This document shows positions 47,901 to 58,887 of a DNA stretch of 64,000 nt, in pieces. Every line of letters starts with the position of its first letter. Position 1 is the stretch's first letter. The stretch spans positions 868,001-932,000 of the forward strand of contig CM026562.1 in assembly GCA_015143295.1 (NCBI GenBank), given 5' to 3'. Source of the stretch: Tetracentron sinense (Eukaryota; Streptophyta; Magnoliopsida; Trochodendrales; Trochodendraceae). The notes beneath the pieces were generated by a model. It was given only the letters and a program-made list of their open reading frames with translations. It had not been told where the DNA came from and did no database searches. The position numbers and the translations under genes are program-made.

Positions 47901-50900
47901 ATCCTCTGGAATAGCATCAAGTGTCCCATGCCTAGGATGCTCATTTTCTGTTCCTTCCCAGCTTCTTCATCCTCTGGAATAGAATCAAGTGCCCCATGCC
48001 TAGGATGTTTCTGTCGAAGTGTTCTCGTCAGCATCAGAGGGACACCAGAGCAGCACCCGGCAACAACAACCTCAATCGACGGCAATGAAATTCCAAGCTT
48101 AGACCGGAAAAAAGGCAGACGACCCAGTTGCAATTGAGGCCACTGTATAGCAATCCATAATCCAGCCTGTCCTGTAATCATTCTCCAACCCCTGATGGTG
48201 TCATGGTGATCGAACCTGATACTGCCATCACTCCAAGGAGACTCCATCTGTTCGGACCGTTCCGGTCTTCCAGGTAACCACACAAAATCATATCTTCCCT
48301 CTCAGACATCTCAAATTCCGTAGCGCCCTGTACGCTATCGGTGCTAACATACATAACCTTCAACGACTCCTTATCCAACTGATCACAACGAAATGTGGGC
48401 GATGCGATATTAGAAACTGGTATGCAGGAGCAATTCCTGCTGTTCTTCTTCCTTGTGTTTTCTCTAAACCTCCCTTTTTTACAACTCCGCACGTGCTGCC
48501 TGACAAGTATGTATATAATAGCACTCATAAAAAAACATATCAGAAACCCTCAACTCAACTAAACCTCTCTGCCCCTCTCTTAAAGCCTTCCTATGACCAG
48601 CAACAATTTCTCTGGCAACCTTTGACCATTTTCAACGACCTTTTCCCAATTCTAGCCTGCCTTCAGTCATCTTTCACCTCTAAAAGACTCCCCAAGGAGA
48701 TGTTTTATTATTATTATTTTGTTAGAATTATCCATACCTATATATGAGGCATGGCTTGTTCTCCTCTCTTTCCCCTTCTCACTCCTTTTATTGAGGGCAA
48801 TGAGATGAAAAGCGGTAATTGTTTTAGAAAAAGTGAGATTCTTTTCCGTCTGATTGGACCAAATACAGGTCTTCCGGTAGAGATGAAAAGATAGGAAAGA
48901 AATCAAATAGGAGACACTTTTTTGATATAGGAATCAGTATCTAATGAATTCAATGGTTCCCACATAAGTGGGAGAAAGAAGGGGATGCCATCTCTCTTTT
49001 CTTTTGTCAATCGACGTTTCTTTATATCTGAATAATATGCATTACTTGGAGATCAAATCACAGCCAATTGCGATTGAACTTGGGGAGAGTTCAATCGCAC
49101 CCACAAGTCAACACGTGTCCCTGTTAACCCGTATTAGCTGTGGTTAAGGTTCACTAACCTTTAGGGTTCAACAATTTAACCTTGGTTTTTAGGAAAAAAA
49201 ATATTAACTCTTAAGGGTTAAAAATTCTTAACTAGAGTTAAAAGTTGTTTTAATAATTTTTCTAAAAACCAAGGTTAGATTATTGAACCCTAAGGGATAA
49301 TGAATCTTAGCCATAGTTAATAGGGTTAAAAGGGACACATGTTGACTTGTGGGTGCAATTGAACTCCCCCAAGTTTAATCACAGTTGGCTGTGATTCGAT
49401 CTCCATTACTTGAAGAGGCTCTTGAATTGATGTAGTTTTATGCTTCAGCTTCTTTAGATATCAAAATCAAGGTTGTTAAATCGTAAAATCGTTTTAGGAC
49501 CGATTCGATTTAAATCGGGATTCAAATCGTAAATTGTAAGATTCAATCCATTTTTTTTAAAATACAAAAAATTATTTAATAAATCAGAAAAATAGAATAA
49601 TCTATTATTCAAAAGATTTCATTCATATCTATTGATAAAATAAAGTAATGAATATTTCATTGCAAACACTATAAAAAACGCAAATGATCTCCCTAAAATG
49701 AAAAAAAAAACTAATATCATTAAAGATAAATCAACAAGAGTAAACTCATTTAATCATGTTGTATGAGATCAAGTATCAAAAACTTGAACAATTAAAAAGA
49801 CTAATAAAATAAACTATCAAGTTTTCCCAAAATCCAACTCCATCATCTTTCTCCTTTATTCTTTCATTTTTTTTTTTTTTCGTTTCACAACAACAGAGAG
49901 ACAACCCAAAAAGGGGTTTTAGCATGTTCGTAGTAGGGGTTTTCTTGTTTCTTCGCTCTTCTTAAAAACCATAAAGTACTTTTAGAAAATCAAAAGAAAA
50001 AAAAATATTTTTCAAGTATTGGTCCGTAAAAAGGGTTTCGTGTTCGAATCGTATGAATTGCACGATTTGAATCGCAAATCAAATGAAATTTACCCAATTA
50101 AGATTTTCACCTCCGATTTGAATCGTTTTTCTTGGGATTCGAATCAAATCGTAGGATTTGAATCGTAAATTACAAGGATTTAACAACCATGATCAAAATC
50201 GGAATAGTTAGTTCCTGTTTCTTGTCTCTCATCTATTTTACTCTCTAAGACTTTTATTTGAGCTAGAATATTTCTACTTCCTTGCCAATTGAATCCTAAC
50301 TATTTCATTTATGCAATTTTCTTTTAATTTTCATGCTTTTATGTGTTTTCCTGATTGTTTGCGGAACTTATTTTTGTTTTTGGTGATACAAATTCCTGTT
50401 TTCTTTTTTACATTCATATCCCACAATTTATATCTTTTTTTTTTGTGGGTAACGAAGATCAATATTTAAAGAACCAAAACAAAAGATAGTACTTTCATAT
50501 CCCACAATTTCTCTAATTCTTCCTTGATTTTATTTTGTCATTTATGTATTTCTTAGAAATATTTGAGTTGCCAACTTGCCATGATTCCTGCGCCCACTTG
50601 CCAGTGTCATGTTTTGGGGGTCAGGAAAGTTGAACCTTGAGTCCTAGGCTTTACGACATTATGCATAGAGATAACCCACTGTCTTATTTTGCCTGTGATT
50701 CTTCTTTGTAGATAACAATTAGACATTGCATTAGTATGTAAAAGGAGATAATGTACAACACTGGAAATAATGGATTCTTAATGAAAAAATAACTTTATGT
50801 TCAAAGGAAAGGGCTGAAGCAAAGACATGAGTCAAGGCCAACAAAAGAGAAAAAAGCAACCCTCTTGCTAAATAGTGTTGATGATGATTAAGTTTTTCCT

Positions 50901-53724
50901 GTTGCCCAGTAGATGGACCCTAGAGGGGGGTGGTTAGGGTTTATGGCAAAATAAAAAATTCTACTCCAATTCCCTAAGCAGAATTTTAACTTTTAACAAG
51001 TTAAAAGGAAATAGAAGTTAAGCAATTCTAAACATACATTCAAACAAGAATTAAAAGATAGAGTTAGAGAAAATACAAACACAAGTTGACACGCGATGTT
51101 TGTTCACAAGGTTCGGCAATTCCCGCCTATGTCCCCGCCTCAAGCTACCCGCTAGAGGATTCATCACGATTTATTCCCAATCGTCAATCTCTCTTCTAGG
51201 TTGAGATTAAAACCTTGCTAGGGAACAATCCTCCCTAAACTTAGTCCACTTTTCGGGTTGGGACCTAACCTTTTACAAAGCTCTCCGGCTTCACGAACAA
51301 GAATCCACTGATTCTTGATTTCACAACACTCTTTGATAAGAAGTGTTTTACAATTACTTTTTGCTCCTTAACCGAGTTGGATGATCTTTCTTTGGCTCAC
51401 TTGAAATCTCCTAAAGTGTGGAGTTGAATAGCTCAAGAACTTGGATTTGGGGATTCTAGGTTCAACTTGATAGATTTGGAAATCAAAGCTTAGAGTGAAT
51501 GATTTTAAAGATTGGAAGTATTGAAGTTCTTTTTTCATTCATAATTCAATCCTATTTATAGCCTTTGAGAAAATATAGCCGTTGGAGGCTTCATGAGAAC
51601 TCAAAGAGCTGTTAAAAAACTAGCCATTGGAGTTTATTGCGCATTTCCTGCAACTTGTCGTCGACGACATCACCTGGGTGTATCTTCGACGTCAATGGCA
51701 TATAGCAAAAAATATTTTCTGAGCTACTGTCCATTACGGACGTCGACGACAGAGGTCTTGCTTTTCCAGACGTCAACAACACCTATGTATTTTCACATTT
51801 TTCTCATCTTTTTAAGACCTTTGATGGGAATGAATTCCTAGGTCTTTGGCTTTTTCATTACCATGTTTTTAGTCATGTTTTAAGATGTCCTAGAGCCTTA
51901 GAATATTATCCAAATGGGTCAAGGCTTCCTAAGGTCAATCTAGGTCACTTGAGCATTTCAACCGACCAATTTTGAGGACTTCTTACAAAAGTCATTCTTG
52001 ACTCTACTAATATAAACATTAAACCTTCTTGAGTCTTGTTCTTCATTTTGGATTTGATTTGACTTTGGATCAAGTAGGTACCATCTTTTGAAAGGGTTTA
52101 AGCTGATCCCACTCAGGTCTGGATGCCCTACAGGAGAGGGATGGAGTAGCTCGACTGACAAGGGGAGGAGATCTTTGATACACCGGCAAAGGCAAACCAG
52201 TGCGTGCCCCATATTCCAATGGATAAGCAGCTTATCTGCGCCTTTAATTAAAAAGGCACACTCATTTTGAGGCTTTGAGATCTTCTTGGACTTTGGTATT
52301 GATTATGATCTTCTTTAATCTTTAAGACTTTAACAACTTCATAGCTTGATTTTGATCTTCAATATGATCCATTGTATTGCTTGACTTGATTGATGAATCT
52401 TCTTCAAGGATGACTCTTTTTCATGCTTTTTCTCTGAATGGTATTGCTAATGCACTTGGTATTCTGTTTTTCATATAAACTCAAGTAAGACATTAGTAAC
52501 TCAAATTTCATTTCATTGTTGAGTTATCATAAAAAATAATGATGTTACCTTAGGTAAAAACCTAAAGGCTAACATTCCCAACTGCTAGGGATATTCATAT
52601 TCCATAGCCTCGACACTGCATACTTCTTTCAACAGGATCACTCACTCTATTAAAAGAACTGTATAATGTTGCATACATTCATTGAATAGAGCGGTTATTG
52701 TCTTGGAGGAGTCTTTCAAAGAATATTTCCTATATAACTTGATGCGTGGCCTGCGATTTTGATGGGTGGATATTAAAAATGTTTGTGGAACATGTCAACT
52801 TGTTTTGTTTGCTTGAGAATAACTTGCTAGCTATGGCCCTATGGAGGTTTATAAATTTTCTTCATGTTATAAAAATGAGCTCATTGTGCTCAAACTCAAA
52901 GGGACCAATATATCTGCCACTTCTAATGTTTATTCTTTCTGGTTCAGGGGATTAGCTCTACAATATTCTCTTGTACATAAATTGCTTTGAAATTTTTTAT
53001 CAAGTTACATATTATTTTTTGACAGGGTGTAAGTGCTGCTAGTGCAGTTTTAAGCTTGAAGACTTCTGTGGTGGCTTCACCAACTCAAATGCCGGTATGT
53101 CTTCTTTCAGAGTTGGGAAAAGAATTTAATTTGGGAATTGACATGGATGAAATAAAGATCTATTTGTTCAGTCTTCTAAATATTTAGGAACATGTGACAA
53201 GAAAAAGGAAGTTGTGGTGTTAGTATACTTTTTTCTTGATTCAGCAGCTTCTGACAAGTTTCATAAGTATTTCCTGTGGAAATAGAATAGGAAATTGTGG
53301 TGTTAGTATACTTCTTTCTTGATTCAGCAGCTTCTGACAAGTTTCATAAGTATTTCCTGTGGTGTAGTCAAAATGTCGCCTAGGTGACTGCCTCACTTAG
53401 TTAGGGCCCTAGAAGCCTGCATTGGGTCTAGGTGGTCCCTAATTAAGACACAGTTGCCTAGTGCCCCCTTTGCATCATCGCTTTGGTACTTGACATCGCT
53501 CGACTCGGTAAAAGGACTTAATTTACACAATAAATAAATAAAGTGAAATAGATTTACATTTTTTGGAGGAAATCTTTAGTTGATAGGGGAAAAAATAAAA
53601 ATAAGTGTCAAGTGCTATGGAGAACTTTGTGTAGCCCATCCGGATCTTTCTTGTGGTGGATAAGGACAAGGTCAAATACTCTCTCTCTCTCTCTGTATAT
53701 ATATATATAAACACACACACACAT

Positions 53725-53789
<65 letters not shown>

Positions 53790-55928
53790 TAGTAAAAATG
53801 TCGCCTTGGCGTCTTGCCTAGCCAGGACCCTATTGCGTAGACAGGGTCTAGGTGGGGACTCGTTAAGATGAGGTGGCCTAATAGTGCCTAGACCTCGTCT
53901 ACCAGGTACTAAAGCGCTGATTACAATGGAGCATGAGACCCATGTAAAGTTAGATGTTATTGACAAAAACATCTCACACAGACTCGCGTGCGCGTGTGTA
54001 TAGACACACTTAGAATATAAAACTTTTTTACCTAATAGATTTTTCTAGGATTTTTGCATGTGGTTCTCTTCTCATTTCTCCAAACTTTGTTTTTTTTTTT
54101 CCTTCTTTCTTGGTAGTGTCCTTTTAGTCTTGTATATGCTTTATTTCTGATCTTTAATCTTTATTTTCAACAATATATGAATGTCTTATTTTTTTATATT
54201 GTTGATAAACAAAGTAAATTTTGTTCGCTTGGGCAATTCCTCAGTAATGCCCAGGCAACGCCTCGCCTGGACGCATTGACTACATTCGTATGTATCTCAA
54301 TGTCTCTTTGTATCTTTGGTTTTCTTTCTTTATCAGTAAGGCCTAGGCAATGCCATGCCTAGGGAACCCCTATCACCTGCTGTTGCCTGGACGCATTGAC
54401 TACAGTACACTGGTATATATCTCAATGTCTCTTTATATCCCTGATTTTTTTCCCACCAATTAAAAAAACCATTTTTAATGTTTATTTCACTTTCATTACT
54501 TCACTAGTTGCTACAAAACTATGCTCTTTATTTTTTGCAGTGATATATATTCTGGTCTTATCTATTATAATTAATAGTATATTAATATCTTTAGTTTTTA
54601 TAAGTTTAGCAGATAAAATAAGTTTCGGTCTTCTAGGAATCACCTTGATGCTTTGAGTACACTGGAAATATCTTGCAAAAGCTTTGTTCAACATAGAATA
54701 CATCCTCTCCTGCTTCAGTTCACAAAAAAACAACAAATAGTGTATCCCCGATTCTTATTGAGCCATAACTAAATATGAATGCTTGTTAAATGCTATTATC
54801 AGCTCATCTCATTGTAGCAAAAGAACAGAAAATGTATGATTGTCGTGTACGTGTCTGTGTGTGCTTGTGCATGAAAGAATAACCTATGTTTGAACTTCTA
54901 TTGATCGTGGATCCTCCTTTAAATTTATTTTGAGTGCATTTATTTTCTACCTTGCTTTATAAGACTGAAAATTTTATGCCTCTGTAAATTTTTATGAACT
55001 TCTATATTTACCTCTTATTTTTTTGCCCAAATAATTAAAAGCCACTGTCAAATGTTTTTCCTTAATTTTTTTTGGATTTCCCATAATTACCTGCAACAGT
55101 GATGTTTACTTGCATTTAATAAATGCTTATTAGCTCATGTAATGTATGGTAGTTATTGATGGTTTTTTTTTTCAGGCCACCTTAGCATCTACTGTCCAAC
55201 AAGGTACTTCCATTCAGGACCCAGTTGAAGATACAGCTTCCCAGGACAGTAATTCTGATATTGCTCCAAGAACCCCCCCTTCCAAAAACAGTGCAATGGG
55301 TTCTTCAGCTTTATCGACACCAGCAGGGAGTCATGCAGCTGCTATTACTGGCAATGTTCCAGCACGTAATTTGGCTGGTACGCCAACTGCTTCAGCAATC
55401 CTTTCAGGTCCGGGATCTATTCGAGGTGTCCTGGATAACTCAGCTGCTTCTCTTTCATCATCCCCAGTAAATCTCTCTAGTTCTGCAAAGGAGGAAGAGA
55501 ACACAAGCTTCCCTGGCTCTCGACCATCTCTGGCTCTTGCTGAAATTGGATTAGGAAGAGGCATTAGTAGAGGGTCTGTAGTTGGAGGTATATCCAGCCA
55601 ACCATCGAATAGTATTCCTCTAAGTTCTGGTAGTGCAATCCCTAGCAATGGAGCCCTTGGTGCAGTGCCTACTGCCCCTGACATGGCAAAGAAAAGCATT
55701 TTAGGGACTGACGAGAGACTTGGAAGCAGTGGTATAGTGCAACCAATGGTTTCCCCTCTTAGTAATAGAATGATCTTGCCACAGGCTTCCAAGGCTGATG
55801 GAGCTGTCTCAGCTGATTCTAATAGTGTCAGTGAGGCTGCAGTTGTGGGTAGCAGAGTTTTCTCCCCTTCAGTGGTTCCTGGTGTACAATGGAGACCTGG
55901 AAGTTCATTTCAGAATCAGAATGAAGCG
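35861..55928 (+). CDS. NOT3: CCR4-NOT complex subunit 3 (NOT3), exons 1-9, 3' part beyond the window
   Basis: Subunit of the cytoplasmic/nuclear CCR4-NOT deadenylase that shortens mRNA poly(A) tails and links to translation. Exons: 35861-35953, 36075-36206, 45522-45659, 46098-46148, 46707-46796, 46882-47028, 47222-47332, 53026-53094 and 55176-55928. All introns are GT-AG and phase 0, and the exons join without a stop into 528 codons. The N terminus [20 protein letters not shown] opens the conserved coiled-coil NOT3/NOT5 N-terminal domain (residues about 3-230; [40 protein letters not shown]). An acidic segment follows ([20 protein letters not shown]), then a Ser/Pro/Thr-rich linker with [10 protein letters not shown]. 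The C-terminal NOT box is not found before 64000, so intron 9 exceeds 8 kb. Introns 2 (9315 bp), 7 (5693), 8 (2081) and 9 are enlarged by transposons. Identification is firm. Confidence 0.93.
36440..37379 (+). repeat. 5' LTR (degenerate) of the intron-2 element
   Basis: Direct repeat partner of 44613-45116, ending CTACA before the putative primer site. The left edge is uncertain by some tens of bases. Confidence 0.55.
37381..37400 (+). other. Putative primer binding site (tRNA-Arg type)
   Basis: TTTAATGACTCCACTGGGGA lies one base after the LTR-like repeat. The TGACTCCACTGGGG core is complementary to the 3' part of a plant tRNA-Arg as used by Ogre-type elements, with changes in the first bases. 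This is recognition from memory, not an alignment. Confidence 0.45.
38890..39617. mobile_element. hAT-like element, copy A (TSD TCGTACAT)
   Basis: The left end is CATGGTTGTTAAATCC and the right end read inward is CAAGGTTGTTAAATCG. Exact 8-bp duplications TCGTACAT flank it (38882-38889 and 39618-39625). ACGATTCRAATC-type words crowd both subterminal 150 bp. The 728-bp element is closely related to 49468-50191, which lies in opposite orientation. A small frame inside (39119-39352) is not a transposase. Confidence 0.9.
39949..40308. mobile_element. hAT-like MITE (TSD ATCATGAG)
   Basis: The ends are CATGGAAATAAAAATC and, inward from the right, CAAGGATTAAAAATAC, with exact ATCATGAG duplications (39941-39948 and 40309-40316). 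The subterminal words are CCGAAACCGATAC and close variants. 360 bp, non-coding. Confidence 0.85.
40991..42257. mobile_element. hAT-like element with GATATCG subterminal repeats
   Basis: The ends are CAAGGTTTTGAATGTCGATA and, inward from the right, CATGGTTTGAAAAATCGACG. GATATCG, CGATATATCG and ATATCGTTGATA words fill both ends. The flanks share only ACTTGG with a small shift, so the 8-bp duplication is imperfect or edited. 1267 bp without a transposase frame. Confidence 0.7.
43203..43510 (+). repeat. Minisatellite, about four units of 77-78 bp
   Basis: The recurring words are CACCACGTGTCTTGCCAC, CCATACTGCACCCT and GTGAGCAGCATA. The last word falls at 43277, 43354 and 43431. Units have diverged. 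It lies inside the intron-2 LTR element. Confidence 0.75.
44165..44505 (+). repeat. Minisatellite, about eight units of 40-55 bp
   Basis: Units of the type CACCCTAAGATGGTTAATTC then TTTTGGTATGGGCT or CTTGCGTGGGCTCAT repeat with variation. In one frame they spell [12 protein letters not shown]-like peptides, but the frame is short and interrupted, so a protein product is unlikely. It lies just before the 3' LTR-like repeat of the intron-2 element. Confidence 0.75.
44613..45116 (+). repeat. 3' LTR (degenerate) of the intron-2 element
   Basis: Shorter partner of the repeat at 36440-37379 because of internal deletions; it ends CTACA at 45116. The rest of intron 2 to 45521 is ordinary AT-rich intron sequence ending in a TAG acceptor. 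Confidence 0.55.
47333..49039. other. NOT3 intron 7, left part, unrecognised sequence
   Basis: Two overlapping minus-strand frames (about 47834-48283 and 48178-48528) have relatively GC-rich, gene-like composition. They contain [20 protein letters not shown] and [10 protein letters not shown], but I recognise no family. A segment with TTCTTCATCCTCTGGAATAG and CCATGCCTAGGATG is duplicated in tandem (about 47895-47940 and 47960-48008). It may be a captured gene piece or an old transposon. Confidence 0.3.
49049..49403. mobile_element. Foldback MULE-like MITE (9-bp TSD CATTACTTG)
   Basis: Long arms pair over most of the 355 bp, starting GAGATCAAATCACAGCCAA on the left and GAGATCGAATCACAGCCAA read inward from the right. 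Exact 9-bp duplications CATTACTTG flank it (49040-49048 and 49404-49412). GAG-type ends plus a 9-bp duplication are typical of Mutator-like elements. Both arms contain the module with GTGGTTAAGGTTCACT and TTAGGGTTCA seen elsewhere in the window. Confidence 0.88.
49468..50191. mobile_element. hAT-like element, copy B (TSD ATCAAAAT)
   Basis: The ends are CAAGGTTGTTAAATCG and, inward from the right, CATGGTTGTTAAATCC, with exact 8-bp duplications ATCAAAAT (49460-49467 and 50192-50199). It is the reverse-oriented near-copy of 38890-39617 (724 versus 728 bp), including the GTGTTTGCAATG- and CAAAACCCC-type interior words. Non-coding. Confidence 0.9.
50430..50493 (-). mobile_element. Very short 5'-truncated LINE or SINE insertion
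   Basis: A 64-bp insert lies between two perfect 17-bp copies of TTCATATCCCACAATTT (50413-50429 and 50494-50510). It starts with a T run on the + strand, so its poly(A) tail is on the minus strand. This is the footprint of target-primed reverse transcription. Confidence 0.85.
50890..52590. repeat. Possible solo LTR or LTR-element remnant
   Basis: Low-AT text with many plant-LTR-like phrases, such as GATGGACCCTAGAGGGGGGT at the left and GACGTCGACGACAGAGG-type words near 51640-51780. The ends could not be proven and no target duplication was found. A domain-less frame of 60-84 codons occurs on each strand. Confidence 0.35.
53207..53361. repeat. Tandem duplication (period 83) in NOT3 intron 8
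   Basis: GGAARTTGTGGTGTTAGTAT to AAGTATTTCCTGTGG occurs at 53207-53279 and 53290-53361 with very few differences. It is directly followed by the hAT-type debris. Confidence 0.8.
53363..54415. mobile_element. Nested hAT-type MITE remnants (CGCCTAGG family)
   Basis: TGTAGTCAAAATGTCGCC at 53363 and GATGTAGTAAAAATGTCGCC near 53785 are left-type ends. GCCTGGACGCATTGACTACA near 54256 and 54387 are right-type ends, the last followed by GTACACTG. GGCAACGCCT/GCCTAGG words fill the ends. The segment from GCCTGGACGC to ATCTCAATGTCTCTT is present twice. Target duplications are unclear because one copy sits in a TA microsatellite. Confidence 0.55.
53681..53784. repeat. Compound microsatellite (CT)n(TA)n(CA)n(TA)n
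   Basis: Consecutive CT, TA, CA and long TA runs within intron 8. Some short frames here arise only from the repeat. Confidence 0.9.
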
Positions 55929-56739
55929 GTACGTTGCTTTGTCATCCCATTTTCATGCTTCAACATATAATTGCCCTTATAAGCTCTTAGCACAAACTGT
56001 GAATTGTTTGGCAATAGTAAAATTCTGAAATGGAAATATTCTCAGTTTCTTTATATGCTCCGACATCATTCCACTCAATCTTTATTGGTGGTATACGATC
56101 GCTTTAAATTGGTTTTCAGTTGTTCATCTCTTTCATTTTTCAAGAGAAAAGCACTTCCCTATGCCATGATCTACTTAGGAGTGGTGGCTGGCCGGGTTGA
56201 GCACCTATCCAATGAGCAGACCCTCAACACGAACACAACCCATTTATATAACCCAGCCAATAAGGAATTCTTAAAGACCCTAAAATTTTTAAAATAAATA
56301 AATAATAACTAATATATTGCAAAATATAATAACATTAGAAGTTAAAGCTAATAGTTAATATATATATATAAATTTATTAAGTATATAAGTGTTGATAAAC
56401 ATACTATGTGTTGCCCGTCTGGTCCGGGGAGCTTAATCAAGATGTTACCCTTTTATAATTGGGTTGAGAAGACAATTCGAATTCGATCCTTAGGGGGTAT
56501 ATGGGTCTTCTTTGTACTTCAGAGAATCTATCCTTCGATTTTATTTTTTGCTCTCCCTTAATAAGTCTATTAATTGTTGAAAAGAGAAGGTAGTTAGCAT
56601 ACACTATGGGTCTGCCAGTTAAAAAATGTTTTATCTCAGATTATAAGTGTAGTGCTCATGGAAGTAAGCATATTTAACTTGCACAATTTGATTCAGAGAT
56701 CACCTTTTCAGGGGTATTATTTGGGTCGGTAGCACCAAA

Positions 56740-57170
56740 ATCCTGTTTTGTCTATTCAATTAAAATCCATATATTCGGTTTAGTCATGCATTGTCAAAGT
56801 TTTCCTTACTAACTCAATCCACATCATTTTGGCCTTCCCCTCATCTTCTAGAGCCTTCAACTTACAATTCACTTCTTCTTATTGGAGCCGTTAGTGGTCT
56901 TGCTAAATGTGTTCAAAGTTCAAACCACCTGAATCACTCTCCCTTATTTTATCACCTATTGGAGTCACTCTCAGATCTTATCAAATGCTTTTATTTATGC
57001 TCTTATCTTTCCTGTCTTTCTACTCATCCATCTCAACATCCTCCTCTCGGCTACACTCAAGAAACAACTATTAGTTTGTTGTCTGCTCTTAGAGCCTTCA
57101 CTAATTTGGTTCACTTATCCCTAATCTCAGTAATTCAATGCTTATAAAATCCTACATTTATGTTTTGAAC
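56740..57170 (-). pseudogene. RTE-type LINE 3' remnant, antisense in NOT3 intron 9
   Basis: On the minus strand degenerate pieces read like the conserved C-terminal tail of plant RTE LINEs, for example KAKMMWIELVRKTLTMHD near 56780-56830, corresponding to the family's RGRPKMTWIELVRKDL-type segment. Stops and frameshifts are frequent. A plus-strand frame over the same DNA (56791-57147) is a shadow. No boundaries or target duplication were found. Confidence 0.55.
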
Positions 57171-57723
57171 CGAATTGTAGGGATAAGTGAACCAAATTCC
57201 TCGGCTGAAATATGGGTCGAATGACTCAAATCTAATAATTTCATGATAATAAATCTCTCAAGCCGTTATGTAAAGGCCGCTTTGTAAAGGTTTCTATATT
57301 TAAACCAATACAAGCCACGTTACATTACGTAGTGGCCGTCACATATAGTTTGACGTTATCTCCCATACCGTGAGTTTTAGAAACCCAACTCACTTCAAAA
57401 TTTTCACTTTCTGTCCCCTTTCGAGCCAAATATGCCACACCATCATTTTTTTCACTAACAATTAGATCTACACTAAGAAAGTAAGAATTGGCGATTTGAA
57501 TAGTTAAATATACAATTACAATTGAAATAGGTGTAGAGTCCCCAGTTGTAAAAGAAAACTTAGAAATCCCTTCTTTAGCCGATAATTTTCCATCTTGTTT
57601 GCATCATTTCCAATTGGGGTGAATGTGATGGTGTGATGTAGGCAAAAACATTTTGGCTGTAATGATTTTGGAGGTTGCCTTACCACATCTCAGTATTCCC
57701 CATCTTCATTAATTTGATATAGG
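57171..57723. other. Intron 9 DNA without recognisable features
   Basis: Mixed AT-rich sequence. No exon with NOT3 C-terminal motifs (NOT box) and no repeat boundary is seen. Confidence 0.35.
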
Positions 57724-58511
57724 CAGGGTTTTAAAAAGGCATGAGAGGCTTATGCCTTGAGGCGAAGCAAGGAAAACCCCTTGAGGCTCAAACATTAAAT
57801 TATTAGGTGTGTGCCTTGTAATTTATTTTATCGACAGAAAACATTAAAATTTTCTTTTTTCATTTTGTTATTAGTCTAAATTAACACTAAATTTATTATG
57901 TCTAATGCATTGAGGCTTTTTAAAACCTTGTTTTTTTTTTTTATCGGTAAATATCAAGTTTATTCATAAATCAAAAAAGGGGAAGCAACAGTTTACAGGA
58001 AGATAAACCAAAGGGAAAAACAGAAACAAAAAAGAAGAGCAAAGAAACATAAATGATAACAAGGGGAAAGTATAGGGGTTGTCCTTCTCACGACAAACCT
58101 TGTTGAGTATATTTCATTCTAATTTTTATAGTAGACATTGCAAAGATTTAGAGCCATTGTCTAACATATATAGTTTGTGATTAATTTATAATTGTTTGTT
58201 GGAAACCAAAATCAACCATATGATTGAACACTATCCATCTTTCAATATGTATATAAACAAAAAAAATAAATCTAAATTTTAGTTTTTCTTGCCTCTTAAA
58301 TTTATTTTTTTACGGCTGAACAATTTATGTGGTATTACATATGTGCACACACACACACACATATATATTTATTACCTTTAATTAATTTTTTGAATCTTTT
58401 TGCAATATTCTAATTAACTATTTATTTATTTTGTTAAAATGAAGTAACATAAGGCTTTCATGTGAGGCTTACACCTCACACATCCCCACACCTTCGTGTT
58501 TTAAAACACTG
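57724..58511. mobile_element. hAT-like element (TSD GATATAGG) with nested LINE insert
   Basis: The left end is CAGGGTTTTAAAAAGGC and the right end read inward is CAGTGTTTTAAAACACG. Exact 8-bp duplications GATATAGG flank it (57716-57723 and 58512-58519). The subterminal words are GAGGCTTA and CACCTCAC/GAGGCTT. A second inverted end, GGCTTTTTAAAACCTTG, lies inside at 57914-57930, suggesting a composite or rearranged copy. A (CA)n-(TA)n tract lies near 58346-58368. Confidence 0.82.
57933..58094 (-). mobile_element. 5'-truncated LINE insert inside the hAT-like element
   Basis: It begins with a T run on the + strand (poly(A) on minus), followed by ATCGGTAAATATCAAGTTTA, of the same kind as the LINE 3' end at 59525. 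The flanking words AAACCTTGTT (57923-57932 and 58095-58104) are identical and fit a target duplication. Confidence 0.7.
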
Positions 58512-58887
58512 GATATAGGTATATACAGCCCAAAAGAAAGCATTTCAAAGGAGATTCCATTTACTCTGTCCCTGTAGGGGAGGTCATCACTGAATCTCTT
58601 CCATTAGAATACAGCCAAACTTATCAATATCATGCCATTTCTTCCATTCGGCAAGCTTCTTGAAAGAAGGCTTCGGTATTAATACTGTTGATTCACCCCA
58701 AAAACCTTGTTTCCCTTGAGAACACAAGTTCTATGAAGCAGTAGTCCACTGATTGCCAGATTTAAAGGATAATTTTAACAGAGCGAGGATATGGTTTATT
58801 GGTTTATCATGAAGGCTGTGGAGCAGTATAGTTGAATATTTCTGGTAAGCAATAGCAAATTACTTGTAAGTTGTAAAAGCATGACTT

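Noticed and set aside
53523-53972. 149-codon frame with repeated YIYIYI
   Set aside because: Produced by the TA microsatellite in intron 8.
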